Part shown: piece by piece, positions 39,013 through 46,133 of the stretch | How positions within the stretch are numbered: position 1 is the stretch's first letter | How the letters are laid out: each line of letters starts with the position of its first letter | Assembly (NCBI GenBank): GCA_910579015.1 | Contig: CAJTRO010000029.1 | Coordinates: 1 to 46,133 of the forward strand | DNA: 46,133 nucleotides | Direction: 5' to 3' | Source: an uncultured Dorea sp. | GTDB lineage: Bacteria; Bacillota_A; Clostridia; Lachnospirales; Lachnospiraceae | Notes under the pieces: generated by a model | The model's input: only the letters and a program-made list of their open reading frames with translations | Database searches by the model: none | What the model was told of the DNA's origin: nothing | Position numbers and translations under genes: made by a program

Positions 39013-40056
39013 ATGAAAAGTCTGAATGAAGATATCAGGTCCGGGCAGTTTAAGAATGTCTATCTCCTGTACGGGGAGGAGGCATACCTGAAGAAGCAGT
39101 ATAAGGATCGGATGACGAAGGCCATGCTGCCGGACGGCGATACAATGAATTATGCTTATTATGAAGGGAAAGGAATCAATCCGTCGGAGCTTATTGATCT
39201 GGCGGAGACGCTTCCTTTCTTTGCCGAACGCCGGCTTATCGTTGTTGAGAATTCGAATTTTTTCAAGAATGCGGCGCCGGAGCTTGCAGATTATATGAAG
39301 ACCATACCGGAGACGACGTGTTTTCTCTTTGTTGAGAATGAAGTGGACAAGCGCGGGAAGCTCTATAAGACGGTGAAGGAGAAGGGGCGTATCGTCGAGA
39401 TGGGGCGGCAGGATGAGAAGACGCTGCTCTACTGGATCGCGGGCAATGTCAGGAAAGAAGGGCGGCAGATCAAGGAATCTACCGCCCGTTATCTGGTGTC
39501 CAAGACCGGGACGGATATGGAGAATCTGGAGAAGGAACTGGAGAAGCTGTTTTCGTATACTCTGCCGGAAGCTTCTTTGTCTGCCTCAGACGGGGCGGAC
39601 CATTTGGAAGGCCGGGACAAAGAGGCATCGGAGAATATAGAGATTACGGTGAAGGACATAGATGCTGTCTGTACGACGCAGATTTCCAATAAGATCTTCG
39701 ATATGATTGAGGCTGTGGCGGCAAAGCATCAGAAGAAGGCTCTGAATTATTATTATGATCTGCTTGCGTTAAAGGAGCCTCCTATGCGGATCCTCTATCT
39801 TCTGGCACGGCAGTTCAGGATTCTCCTGCAAGTGAAGGATCTGCTTGACAGGGGCAATGATAAGGCTCAGATTGCAAAAGCCGCGAAGCTTCATCCCTTT
39901 GTGGCGGGCAAGTATATGCAGCAGTGCAGGACGTTTACCAGCGCGGAGCTTAAGGGGATCATGGAGGAAGCCGCTAATACGGAAGAACTGGTGAAGACGG
40001 GACGGCTGAATGATGTGATGAGCGTGGAGATATTTATTGTCAAATTCAGCGCTTAG
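39013..40056 (+). CDS. holA: DNA polymerase III subunit delta
   Basis: A 347-aa clamp-loader subunit that opens the beta ring during replication. It has the HolA pattern: VYLLYGEEAYLKKQYKDR at the N-terminus, the LPFFAERRLIVVENSNFF segment in place of a Walker site, and the C-terminal helical domain (RILYLLARQFRILLQVKDLL). A low-complexity insertion at about residues 190-212 (SASDGADHLEGRDKEASEN) lengthens it slightly. It begins three bases after the preceding stop with a poor ribosome-binding site, so coupling is likely. rpsT, which commonly follows holA in Firmicutes, is not present before lepA. Confidence 0.92.
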   Translation: MKSLNEDIRSGQFKNVYLLYGEEAYLKKQYKDRMTKAMLPDGDTMNYAYYEGKGINPSELIDLAETLPFFAERRLIVVENSNFFKNAAPELADYMKTIPETTCFLFVENEVDKRGKLYKTVKEKGRIVEMGRQDEKTLLYWIAGNVRKEGRQIKESTARYLVSKTGTDMENLEKELEKLFSYTLPEASLSASDGADHLEGRDKEASENIEITVKDIDAVCTTQISNKIFDMIEAVAAKHQKKALNYYYDLLALKEPPMRILYLLARQFRILLQVKDLLDRGNDKAQIAKAAKLHPFVAGKYMQQCRTFTSAELKGIMEEAANTEELVKTGRLNDVMSVEIFIVKFSA

Positions 40057-40073
40057 CGTTGCATTTTCTGTTG

Positions 40074-40102
40074 TTGTAAATTTCTATCCTGCATGGTATA
40101 CT
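40074..40102 (+). promoter_or_regulatory. Promoter of lepA-hemW
   Basis: TTGTAA (40074-40079), 17-base spacer, TATACT (40097-40102), giving a leader of about 105 bases before GTG 40214. Confidence 0.65.
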
Positions 40103-40213
40103 GAGCAAAGCGGCAGAATACACAAAAAGCTGTAGTGTATACTGGCGGGCAGAAGGCATAATAGATCTCAATCTATAAATATCATATATGAAGAAGTAAG
40201 GGGAACGATAGCA

Positions 40214-42028
40214 GTGGCAGGTATAGAGCAGAGTAAGATTCGTAATTTTTGTATTATCGCACATATAGACCACGGGAAGTCCACCCTGGCAGACCGTATC
40301 ATCGAGATGACGGGGCTTCTGACCAGCAGGGAGATGCAGTCGCAGGTCTTAGATAATATGGAGCTTGAGCGGGAGAGAGGGATCACCATCAAGGCTCAGG
40401 CGGTGCGCATCGTCTATCAGGCGAAGAACGGGGAAGAGTATATCTTTAACCTCATTGATACGCCCGGACATGTGGATTTTAATTATGAGGTATCCAGAAG
40501 CCTTGCGGCATGTGACGGGGCGATCCTGGTGGTGGACGCAGCTCAGGGTGTGGAGGCACAGACACTGGCGAATGTCTATCTTGCGCTGGATCATGATCTG
40601 GACGTGATGCCGGTGATCAATAAGATAGATCTTCCAAGCGCGGAACCGGAGCGGGCGATCGAGGAGATCGAGGACGTGATCGGGATCGAGGCGATGGATG
40701 CTCCGCAGATTTCAGCGAAAACAGGCTTGAACGTAGAGGAGGTCCTGGAGCAGATCGTAGAGAAGATACCGGCGCCAACGGGCGATCCGGAGGCTCCTTT
40801 GAAGGCGTTGATCTTTGATTCCCTGTACGATTCTTATAAGGGTGTGATCGTGTTCTGCCGGATCAAGGAGGGAACGGTCAGGAAAGGGACGCCTATTCTG
40901 ATGATGGCAACCGGGGCGAAGGCGGAGGTCGTCGAGGTGGGATATTTTGGCGCAGGCCAGTTTATTCCGTGCGATGAGCTTAGCGCGGGCATGGTAGGAT
41001 ACATTACGGCAAGCCTTAAGAATGTGAAGGATACCCGTGTGGGCGATACGATCACGAATGTATCGAATCCGTGTCTTCATCCGCTTCCGGGATATAAGAA
41101 GGTAAATCCTATGGTGTACTGCGGTATGTATCCGGCGGACGGAGCCAAGTATCCGGATCTTCGGGATGCCCTTGAGAAGTTGCAGTTAAATGACGCATCC
41201 TTGCAGTTTGAGCCGGAGACCTCTATCGCGTTAGGGTTCGGTTATCGTTGTGGATTCCTGGGGCTTCTCCATCTGGAGATCATCCAGGAGCGTCTGGAGA
41301 GAGAGTACAATCTGGATCTGGTAACGACGGCTCCGGGCGTTATTTACAAGGTGCATAAGACCAACGGTGATGTGATCGAACTGACCAATCCGTTCAACCT
41401 TCCGGATCCGTCTGAGATTGACTACATGGAAGAGCCCATGGTAAAGGCTGAGATCATGGTCACATCAGAATTCATCGGTGCGATCATGGATCTGTGTCAG
41501 GAACGCAGGGGCGTCTATGATGGGATGGAGTATATTGAAGAAACCAGGGCTGTGCTCCGATACCATTTGCCGTTGAATGAGATCATCTATGATTTCTTTG
41601 ATGCGTTAAAGTCGCGCTCCAGAGGATATGCGTCGTTTGACTATGAGATGGACGAGTACGTGCAGTCCGATCTGGTGAAGCTGGATATTCTGATCAATAA
41701 GGAGGAAGTGGATGCGCTTTCTTTCATTATCCATGCGGATACGGCTTACGAGCGCGGGCGCAAGATGTGCGAGAAGCTGAAAGAGGAGATTCCAAGACAG
41801 CTCTTTGAGATACCGATCCAGGCGGCGATCGGGAGCAAGATCATCGCAAGGGAGACGGTCAAGGCCATGCGCAAAGACGTGCTTGCCAAGTGCTATGGCG
41901 GAGATATCAGCCGTAAGAGGAAGCTTCTTGAGAAGCAGAAGGAAGGAAAGAAGCGTATGCGTCAGGTGGGTAATGTAGAGATCCCGCAGAAGGCTTTTAT
42001 GAGTGTCCTGAAGCTGGATGATAAGTAA
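40214..42028 (+). CDS. lepA: Elongation factor 4 (back-translocating GTPase LepA)
   Basis: A 604-aa ribosome-associated GTPase. The G motifs are AHIDHGKST, RERGITI, DTPGHVDF, NKIDLP and SAKTG. The LepA-specific C-terminal domain ends GKKRMRQVGNVEIPQKAFMS, as in the family. The start is GTG 40214 behind AAGGGGA. It overlaps or abuts hemW, the usual Firmicute order. Confidence 0.97.
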   Translation: MAGIEQSKIRNFCIIAHIDHGKSTLADRIIEMTGLLTSREMQSQVLDNMELERERGITIKAQAVRIVYQAKNGEEYIFNLIDTPGHVDFNYEVSRSLAACDGAILVVDAAQGVEAQTLANVYLALDHDLDVMPVINKIDLPSAEPERAIEEIEDVIGIEAMDAPQISAKTGLNVEEVLEQIVEKIPAPTGDPEAPLKALIFDSLYDSYKGVIVFCRIKEGTVRKGTPILMMATGAKAEVVEVGYFGAGQFIPCDELSAGMVGYITASLKNVKDTRVGDTITNVSNPCLHPLPGYKKVNPMVYCGMYPADGAKYPDLRDALEKLQLNDASLQFEPETSIALGFGYRCGFLGLLHLEIIQERLEREYNLDLVTTAPGVIYKVHKTNGDVIELTNPFNLPDPSEIDYMEEPMVKAEIMVTSEFIGAIMDLCQERRGVYDGMEYIEETRAVLRYHLPLNEIIYDFFDALKSRSRGYASFDYEMDEYVQSDLVKLDILINKEEVDALSFIIHADTAYERGRKMCEKLKEEIPRQLFEIPIQAAIGSKIIARETVKAMRKDVLAKCYGGDISRKRKLLEKQKEGKKRMRQVGNVEIPQKAFMSVLKLDDK

Positions 42029-42062
42029 GATATACAGCAGGAAAATGGAGAATAAGCATCAG

Positions 42063-43172
42063 ATGGCAGAAGCGAATAAGAAGGAATTAGAATTATATAT
42101 CCATATCCCGTTTTGTATCAAAAAGTGCCAATATTGTGATTTTCTGTCCGCTCCTTCTTCTAAGGAGGAGCGTCAGGAGTATATGACAAGCCTTTGCCGG
42201 CAGATCCGTTCATACGGAGAGCTGGCGAAGGCTTATCACGTTATCAGCATTTTTGTTGGCGGCGGCACACCTTCTATATTGGAAGCGGTGCAGATCCAGC
42301 GGTTGTTTGAGGCAGTCCGGGATACATTCAGGATCGATCCGGGGGCGGAGATTACAATTGAGGTGAATCCCGGTACGGTGACGGAAGAAAAACTGACGGC
42401 ATTTCGCAGTGCGGGCATTAACCGGATGAGTATCGGCCTTCAGTCTGCAAAGGATGAAGAATTAAAGAGGCTTGGGAGAATCCATACCTACGGGGAATTT
42501 CTTGATACGTACCGGATGGCCAGGGAGAAGGGATTTCGGAATATCAATGTGGACCTGATGTCGGCAATCCCGGGGCAGACGGAGGCGGGATGGGAGGAGA
42601 CGCTGAGGCGGGTTGCAGAGCTTGGACCGGAGCATATCTCGGCGTACAGCCTGATCATCGAGGAAGGAACGCCGTTTTATGAAAAATACGGCAAAGGGCC
42701 ATGCGCCGGCGAACTGCCGGGCGAAGAGGAAGAGAGGCGGATGTACCAGAGCACAAAGCGGATTCTTGACGAGTATGGATATGGGCGGTATGAGATATCC
42801 AACTACGCGTTCCCTGGATATGAGTGCAGGCATAATCTAGGTTACTGGAACAGGACAGAGTATCTGGGGATAGGTACGGGGGCGTCTTCGCTTCTTGATA
42901 ACAGGAGATGGGATTACGGAGAAGAGCCGGCAAAATTAAGCCTTCAGGAGCAGATGGAGGAGTATATGTTTCTTGGGCTTCGGAAGATGGAGGGCGTGTC
43001 AAGAGCGAAGTTTGAAAAAACGTTTGGGCGCGGAATGGATGAGGTATATGGGAAAGTGCTTCGAAAGATGTGCGGGCTTGGGCTTCTTGAGGAGGCGGGT
43101 GATTTTATACGGCTTACCGAGCGGGGGATCGACGTCAGCAATGCAGTGATGTGTGAATTCCTGCATTGCTGA
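42063..43172 (+). CDS. hemW: HemW, radical SAM heme chaperone
   Basis: A radical SAM protein formerly annotated as oxygen-independent coproporphyrinogen III oxidase and now seen as a heme-delivery protein. The cluster motif is HIPFCIKKCQYCDF, the GGGTPS motif FVGGGTPS follows, and the HemW C-terminal domain carries NLGYWNRTEYLGIGTGASS. It lacks the extra N-terminal cysteine region of true HemN. The start is uncertain. ATG 42063 gives the family's usual short lead into ELYIHIPFC, whereas ATG 42045 and ATG 42018 (inside lepA) would add 6 or 15 residues. It converges on the minus-strand AraC-type gene 25 bases away. Confidence 0.93.
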   Translation: MAEANKKELELYIHIPFCIKKCQYCDFLSAPSSKEERQEYMTSLCRQIRSYGELAKAYHVISIFVGGGTPSILEAVQIQRLFEAVRDTFRIDPGAEITIEVNPGTVTEEKLTAFRSAGINRMSIGLQSAKDEELKRLGRIHTYGEFLDTYRMAREKGFRNINVDLMSAIPGQTEAGWEETLRRVAELGPEHISAYSLIIEEGTPFYEKYGKGPCAGELPGEEEERRMYQSTKRILDEYGYGRYEISNYAFPGYECRHNLGYWNRTEYLGIGTGASSLLDNRRWDYGEEPAKLSLQEQMEEYMFLGLRKMEGVSRAKFEKTFGRGMDEVYGKVLRKMCGLGLLEEAGDFIRLTERGIDVSNAVMCEFLHC

Positions 43173-43197
43173 CGGAGTAAGCTGAGGAATGGGGCGT

Positions 43198-44100
43198 TTA
43201 TTCCAGGAAGATTTCCACATGCCGGGAGTGTGCAGTCTGCTCCTTTATCCAGGATTGGATGTGGTCTCTTAAAAATCTTAGATCTTTGAAAATAGCTCTG
43301 TCGGGCATAAGGGTAATCCTGGTTCCGGATGGATGAACGGCTGGCCGGCTGGTTATCTTATGCTGTGGAATTCCCCGCACATAGTCTTGTTGAAAGAATA
43401 ATCCGTCTCTGTAGACGCAGACCTGTAGTTTCTCACACAGAGAGTTGACCATCTGAAGGCCGGTGTTAGAGAAGGTCTCCATGTGGCTGTACTCTATATT
43501 TGAAACGGGATGTCCGGCGAATATTTTTTGCAGCGTATGATGGTCGGGGTGTTCGGCGCCGGTCAGCGGGATCCCCCGGCCGTTATCTTCTATCTGCACG
43601 CTTCCGTCCGGGAAGAGTGTAATTCTGATTTCTGTGCAGAATCCTTCGTCTGCCTCCTTAAAGGATGCATTTAGAATTTCATAGATAAGCTGATGCATCT
43701 CGTTATGCAGAGTGTCAGTGTTTTTCATATACAATCTCCTTTCGGTGGTTGAGGGAATGACATAAGCGGGCACCTGATAAGTGATGGGGTGTTTCTGGAT
43801 CGTGCTCGGCGTAGAACCAAACAATTGTGTAAAGGATCGCGTAAATCCTTCATGTGAGTCAAACGCATACATCAGAGACACGTCCAGAACCTTTCGGCCT
43901 TCGAGGAGAGACACCATTGCGTGTTGAAGCTTACGGATCCGTATATAGCTTGTCACAGGTATTCCGATGGTATCAGAAAAAAGCCTGCTGAAATAGAAAG
44001 GGCTGTATCCGGCAAGGCTGGCAAGCTCTGCAAGGGTGATCTTTTCCTGGATGTGTACGTCGATGTAAGAAAGTACATGGTTGAAAATATGGCGGCTCAT
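43198..44100 (-). CDS. AraC-type DNA-binding domain fused to a degenerate GyrB ATPase domain
   Basis: A 300-aa fusion. Residues 1-105 are a full AraC double helix-turn-helix (LAELASLAGYSPFYFSRLFS and the second motif ending in RSFTQLFGSTPST). Residues about 121-298 align with the GyrB/ParE ATPase domain: YEILNASFKEADEG, VQIEDNGRGIP, MVNSLCEKLQVCVYRDG and SGTRITLMP. Against E. coli GyrB the match keeps a constant offset: Glu42, Asp73, Arg76, Pro79, Arg136 and Thr165 are all kept, but the Mg-binding Asn46 is Ala145 and the ATP-lid GGLHGVG is replaced (ETFSNTG). It should therefore not hydrolyse ATP normally but could still bind an adenine- or coumarin-like ligand. GGAGGG precedes ATG 44100. Confidence 0.85.
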   Translation of the reverse strand: MSRHIFNHVLSYIDVHIQEKITLAELASLAGYSPFYFSRLFSDTIGIPVTSYIRIRKLQHAMVSLLEGRKVLDVSLMYAFDSHEGFTRSFTQLFGSTPSTIQKHPITYQVPAYVIPSTTERRLYMKNTDTLHNEMHQLIYEILNASFKEADEGFCTEIRITLFPDGSVQIEDNGRGIPLTGAEHPDHHTLQKIFAGHPVSNIEYSHMETFSNTGLQMVNSLCEKLQVCVYRDGLFFQQDYVRGIPQHKITSRPAVHPSGTRITLMPDRAIFKDLRFLRDHIQSWIKEQTAHSRHVEIFLE

Positions 44101-44235
44101 AATCCCTCCGTGAATAAAATGTATAATGCTGGTATTGTCAGAAGCTATGATATGATTATATATGAAAATGGAGGGGATTTCTTGATAGTGGATATGATTT
44201 TATTGTAAAAGATGTGTTGATGCTGTGAAACTGGC

Positions 44236-44264
44236 TTGATATTCTTGATTTTATCAGATATGAT
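44236..44264 (+). promoter_or_regulatory. Promoter of the AAA-ATPase gene
   Basis: TTGATA (44236-44241), 17-base spacer, TATGAT (44259-44264), 55 bases before TTG 44320. The rest of the 219-base divergent gap shows no operator I can call with confidence. Confidence 0.5.
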
Positions 44265-44319
44265 AGGTTTATGACAGGGTATGGATGATTGCGGTATTGA
44301 AAAGAGGTGGATATAATCC

Positions 44320-46044
44320 TTGGAAGCAAAAAAGAAACTGCCGATTGGAATAGAGTTTTTTGAGGATATACGGACAAAGGGATTTTATTATGTAGATAAG
44401 ACGCTGTTTATCAGGGACTTACTTGAAGCATGGGGAAGCGTTAACCTGTTTACACGGCCCAGACGTTTTGGCAAGAGTCTGAATATGGATATGCTGAAGA
44501 CTTTTTTTGAGATTGGAACAAAGCCTTCTTTGTTTGAGGGGCTTAAGATAGCGGAAGATACTGCTCTCTGTGAACAGTATATGGGAAAGTCGCCGGTTAT
44601 TTCAATCAGTCTGAAGGATGTAAGCGGTTTGTCATATGAGGCGGCGTTAAAGAGGATGTCTTCCGCAATAAGAAAAGAGGCACGACGTCATCAATATCTG
44701 CTTGACAGCAGCCGGCTCAGCAATGTGGATAAAGAATCTCTCAGAGAGTTATTTGCATTGTATTTGGATGAAGATGTACAGGAAGAGAGTTTGTATCTTC
44801 TTTCTGAAATGCTCCATAAGCATTATGGGAAAAAAGCTATTATTTTGATTGATGAGTATGATGTACCGTTGGATAAGGCATATCAGAACCAATATTATCT
44901 TAAGATGGTGAATCATATCCGCTCGATGTTCAGCGAGGCCCTGAAGACGAATGAGAATCTGGAATTTGCGGTCATAACGGGATGTTTAAGGATTGCAAAA
45001 GAGAGTATATTTACCGGATTGAATAATTTTAAAGTGAGAACAATATCTGACGTGCGTTATGCAGAATATTTTGGATTCACAGATGTAGAAGTAAAAGAGA
45101 TACTTCATTATTATGAGCTGGAAGAGGCGTATAGTAAAATAAAAGAGTGGTATGACGGCTATCATTTTGGCGGTGTGGATGTATATTGTCCGTGGGATGT
45201 AATAAATCAATGTGATAAATTTCTTGAATCAAAAACAGCTCCTATGGAGGCACACTGGGAAAACAGCAGTAGTAACGCAATCGTACAGGACATCCTGGAA
45301 AATGCAACTGAAACTGCAAAAGGACAGATTGAAGCATTGATTTCAGGCCAATATATAGAAAAAGAATTAATACCGGAGTTGACTTATACGGATTTGGACA
45401 GCAATGATTTCGATACACGTCAAATTTATCTGTGGAGCGTACTGTTTTCTACAGGTTATCTGACAGAATATGGACAGGCAGAGAATGGGCTTCACAAACT
45501 GGTGATCCCTAATCGTGAAGTCCGGGGAATCTTTGAAAAAAAGATTCGTTCATGGTTTAAAATAAGGATCACGAGTGATACAGAGCGTTGGGAGAATTTC
45601 TGTTATGCGGTCAAGAATGGCAAAGTTGTAAAAGTGCAGGCAATATTGAATGAATTTATGGAGGAATCCATTAGTATCCGTGATACTTGCGTCAGGAACG
45701 CTATGAAAGAAAACTTTTATCATGGTATGCTTCTTGGTCTGTTCCAGGCGCAGGGAGATTGGAGCGTTGAATCTAATTCCGAATCTGGGATAGGTTACGT
45801 GGATATACAGATTACTGTTCCGGCAGAGAAGACAGGCTGTATCATAGAGGTAAAGTATGCTGAAAATGGTTCGTATGATAAAGCGTGTAATGAAGCTATG
45901 AAGCAGATTGATGAAGCCGGCTATACAAAGAAGCTTAAGAAGAACGATATGCAGACAATACACAAGTATGGAATTGCATTTTATAAAAAAAGATGCAAAG
46001 TAATCTATAAACGTGAAGCTTCGGAAACCTCTATTAATGCTTAA
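44320..46044 (+). CDS. AAA-ATPase-like / PD-(D/E)XK nuclease-like protein
   Basis: A 574-aa protein of a family heavily multiplied in Lachnospiraceae and Bacteroidetes. The N-terminal part starts with the conserved LPIGIEFFEDIRTKGFYYVD and LFTRPRRFGKSLNMD, a P-loop variant (RRFGKS). Walker B is AIILIDEYDVPLD, and the sensor-like region is FAVITGCLRIAKESIFTGLN. The C-terminal 130 residues carry the nuclease-fold core GYVDIQITVPAEKTGCIIEVKY, with the Asp and Glu-x-Lys of a PD-(D/E)XK site. Function is unknown; defence or mobile-element roles have been suggested for such proteins. The start is TTG 44320 with AGGTGG 9 bases upstream. Confidence 0.8.
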   Translation: MEAKKKLPIGIEFFEDIRTKGFYYVDKTLFIRDLLEAWGSVNLFTRPRRFGKSLNMDMLKTFFEIGTKPSLFEGLKIAEDTALCEQYMGKSPVISISLKDVSGLSYEAALKRMSSAIRKEARRHQYLLDSSRLSNVDKESLRELFALYLDEDVQEESLYLLSEMLHKHYGKKAIILIDEYDVPLDKAYQNQYYLKMVNHIRSMFSEALKTNENLEFAVITGCLRIAKESIFTGLNNFKVRTISDVRYAEYFGFTDVEVKEILHYYELEEAYSKIKEWYDGYHFGGVDVYCPWDVINQCDKFLESKTAPMEAHWENSSSNAIVQDILENATETAKGQIEALISGQYIEKELIPELTYTDLDSNDFDTRQIYLWSVLFSTGYLTEYGQAENGLHKLVIPNREVRGIFEKKIRSWFKIRITSDTERWENFCYAVKNGKVVKVQAILNEFMEESISIRDTCVRNAMKENFYHGMLLGLFQAQGDWSVESNSESGIGYVDIQITVPAEKTGCIIEVKYAENGSYDKACNEAMKQIDEAGYTKKLKKNDMQTIHKYGIAFYKKRCKVIYKREASETSINA

Positions 46045-46108
46045 TGACAGGCTGTATGAGATGAAAAAACAGGGGGCTGTCGGTTAATAGATAGTCATGA
46101 ACAGGGAG

Positions 46109-46133
46109 GCCTGTGACTCGTCGAGTCACAGGC
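46109..46133. repeat. Near-perfect palindrome at the window edge
   Basis: GCCTGTGACTCG (46109-46120), one central T, then CGAGTCACAGGC (46122-46133). The arms are perfect over 12 bases and may extend beyond the window. It lies 65 bases after the preceding stop. It could be the hairpin of a terminator whose T-tract is cut off, or a dispersed palindromic repeat. Confidence 0.7.

Noticed and set aside
40057..40213. rpsT (ribosomal protein S20) between holA and lepA
   Set aside because: The gap is 157 bases with a promoter and no lysine-rich reading frame of the right size on either strand.

Overview
The window looks like chromosomal DNA of an anaerobic Firmicute of the Lachnospiraceae/Clostridia type. 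The grounds are strong AGGAGG ribosome-binding sites, mixed ATG/GTG/TTG starts, an AgrC-like GHKL kinase, oxygen-sensitive glycyl-radical chemistry, several WYL/MerR/GntR/AraC regulators, an AAA-ATPase/PD-(D/E)XK protein of the kind expanded in Lachnospiraceae, and a lepA-hemW pair. I cannot name the species. I see no rRNA, tRNA, CRISPR array, complete insertion sequence or phage.

Region 1 (1-5.7 kb) is AT-rich accessory DNA. It holds a broken IS200/IS605-type tnpB with an internal deletion and a stop codon, an orphan AgrC-like histidine kinase, two unrecognised small proteins, an intact antitoxin-like gene fused to the stump of a zeta-type toxin, and a divergent WYL regulator/DJ-1 pair around a clean operator palindrome. 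Region 2 (5.7-9.1 kb) is a two-gene ABC exporter (ATPase plus 8-TM FtsX-type permease) closed by a strong two-way terminator. Region 3 (9.2-11.7 kb) is a three-gene operon: TPR protein, DUF4037 nucleotidyltransferase-like protein, DUF4125 protein.

Region 4 (11.9-27.4 kb) is the centrepiece: a choline-degrading glycyl-radical bacterial microcompartment (GRM1/cut type). The order is two BMC-H shell genes, an aldehyde dehydrogenase homologue whose catalytic cysteine is a serine, choline TMA-lyase cutC, its activase cutD, a permuted EutS-like shell gene, a EutT-like gene, eutJ, a permuted cysteine-pore (GrpU-like) shell gene, eutN pentamer, eutQ, a BMC-H with a long acidic tail, the active CoA-acylating aldehyde dehydrogenase, pduL-type phosphotransacylase, and a fourth BMC-H followed by a terminator. 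Then come a BmrR-like MerR regulator, an iron alcohol dehydrogenase and a DMT-family transporter. Expected flow: choline enters; CutC (activated by CutD) makes trimethylamine and acetaldehyde inside the shell; acetaldehyde goes to acetyl-CoA (CutF) or ethanol (CutO), recycling NAD; acetyl-CoA goes to acetyl-phosphate (PduL/CutH), from which EutQ may make ATP. A promoter with a MerR-like dyad between its -35 and -10 lies before the first shell gene.

Region 5 (27.4-37.9 kb) is a GntR-controlled peptide-scavenging operon: prolyl-oligopeptidase, two Dpp-type permeases, a lipoprotein binding protein, two tandem amidohydrolases (one with every visible metal ligand lost) and two Opp-type ATPases. 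Proline-containing peptides are the likely substrates (inference). Region 6 (38-43.2 kb) is mostly core: an FMN alpha-hydroxy-acid oxidase-like protein, holA, lepA and hemW. Region 7 (43.2-46.1 kb) has a minus-strand AraC-type DNA-binding domain fused to a degenerate GyrB ATPase domain, the most unusual protein here, and the AAA-ATPase/nuclease-like protein. A near-perfect palindrome sits at the window edge.
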